NCBI GenBank assembly: GCA_009617715.1
Contig: VTFK01000076.1
Location: 434,001 to 498,000, forward strand
From: Plectrocnemia conspersa
Taxonomy: Eukaryota; Arthropoda; Insecta; Trichoptera; Polycentropodidae
Length of the DNA stretch: 64,000 nucleotides
Direction: 5' to 3'
The notes beneath the pieces are model-generated. The model did not search any database. It was not told where the DNA came from and saw only the letters and a program-made list of their open reading frames with translations. Shown piece after piece: positions 62,799 through 64,000 of the stretch. Made by a program: the position numbers and the translations under genes. Every line of letters begins with the position of its first letter. Positions within the stretch are counted from its first letter, which is position 1.

Positions 62799-62829
62799 CA
62801 TGGAGTCACATTACGACAGATCTAAAATT

Positions 62830-62960
62830 ATTTAAAAAATCAAGCTAGGTCGTTCTACTTAAGCATTAAATTTTACGTTTATTTAAATGTTAATCAAAAC
62901 TATTGATATTATTTATGAATTCTAAATGAATCTTTGCATTGTGTTTTTTTGTTTTATATT
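62830..62960 (+). repeat. SINE tail fragment, copy F
   Basis: AAAAAATCAAGCTAGGTCGT followed by TTCTACTTAAGCATTAAATT matches the body/tail link of SINE copy A. Only the 3' part is present. Confidence 0.5.
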
Positions 62961-62964
62961 TTAT

Positions 62965-64000
62965 TTTATTTTGTAGGTAGAAAGAAAAAATGTGAATGTT
63001 TGCGCAATATTGTTTGGTCATTGATAATGAATTGGAAAAAATGGATAAGCTTTGTAGAAATCAAATAAATTTCAAACGGTCATTATTTATCGATCATCTT
63101 CAAACCACAAAAAAACTAAGCAATGTTTTTGGATGAAAATAAATGAAATAAAAAGCGTACGGATATTGGGTTGACACAATCGTGACGTTCCGACCGTCAA
63201 TTGATGAAGAATCGATTTGGACGCCACGTTCTACCTCAGCGTCTATCGTTGTTCCATTGTCGCCTAAGTAAATAGGATATACTCAATTTGGGTATGTCGA
63301 ATCTGCGTCGACGGCCCACGGCAAATCGAGATGCCAAAGTGATTTTTAACACCTTCGGTCGTAACGGCACGACAATTTTCCACCGACAATCCGTCGTTTC
63401 GGTGCATTTGTGAAAAATGACCGATGGGCATACGGTGTCATCAGACTGAAGGGATCAATCTGACCGAGGCACGTACTGCTGCGACTAATGGCCGACATCT
63501 GCGTTACGTAGTAGACAAAAAAAATCGTTTAACTTTTTACTTCTCGCCATGCGCATGATACTCGTACAGAGAGAAAATGACCCCCCAGAATGAAATTTTT
63601 AGAATTAATTTATTTATTTATGCAAAAGTTACTACCCCTGATGCGATTCAATTGCCAAAATTCAAAACAAAGTTACATTATTTAAGAGCATAAAACAAAA
63701 AGCACATTTTTAGTATATAGTTAATTTGAAAGCACTCCAATTTTATATAAGAAATGTTGCAATATCTCGTAAAAAAGTCAAATCGCTTTCGCTAAATAAA
63801 AATACCTGAATATCTTTGAATGATAATAGGCACAATTTTTTTAATAATAGGGCGTGAAAATATATTAAGGCGTAACTTCTCAATTGTCAAATTTATAGTG
63901 ATATTTTTTAAATAAAGTAAAATATTGTATTCTTACTAATGATATTTTTCTGTAAAAATTAAAATACTGTACATTAATTATGCACTCTTCGAAAAAAATA
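62965..64000. other. Non-coding DNA at window end with one island
   Basis: A GC-richer island at about 63,160-63,560 has stops in all frames and no splice pattern, so it is more likely regulatory than an exon. The rest is AT-rich. Confidence 0.4.

Overview
The window is AT-rich nuclear DNA from an arthropod, almost certainly an insect. The evidence is spliced genes with GT/AG introns, clear metazoan Atf3 and Pcif1 orthologues, long introns, and many small DNA transposons and tRNA-derived SINEs. I cannot fix the insect order from sequence alone. No operon, prokaryotic, CRISPR or rRNA feature is present.

Layout. From 1 to about 9 kb is upstream DNA and probably the first intron of Atf3, with a fossil piggyBac element and a piggyBac-type MITE. 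From 9,071 to 16,774 (+) lies Atf3, a bZIP stress and developmental transcription factor: a non-coding leader with several upstream ATGs, then five coding exons for about 414 residues. From 16.8 to 20.7 kb are the facing 3' ends of Atf3 and Pcif1. From 20,672 to about 27,440 (-) lies Pcif1, the cap-adjacent adenosine N6-methyltransferase that binds the RNA polymerase II tail: six exons, WW domain first and the NPPY catalytic motif in exon 5. Its GC-rich promoter region is at 27.45-27.80 kb. From 27.8 to 50 kb is a gene-poor stretch of SINEs, decayed hAT copies and scattered GC-richer islands that look like conserved regulatory DNA. At about 50.0-50.5 kb (+) a GC-rich promoter region leads into one short coding exon of 30 codons that ends in a good splice donor. 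The rest of that gene must lie in or beyond the following 13.5 kb, which I read as its first intron; it contains two hAT MITEs at 60-63 kb.

How the genes relate. Atf3 and Pcif1 are convergent and there is no sign that they are co-regulated. Atf3 acts on promoters through CRE/AP-1-like sites; Pcif1 acts on nascent capped transcripts. The third gene is unidentified. The large flanking desert with interspersed islands is the layout usually seen around developmental regulators, but that is inference.

I did not find a convincing new biological system. The points most worth checking are the intact methyltransferase motif of Pcif1 (the fruit-fly orthologue is reported to be catalytically dead), the missing in-frame ATG in its first exon, the upstream-ATG-rich Atf3 leader, several transposons whose ends and target duplications can be defined exactly, a SINE tail shared by elements with different heads, and some strong palindromes.
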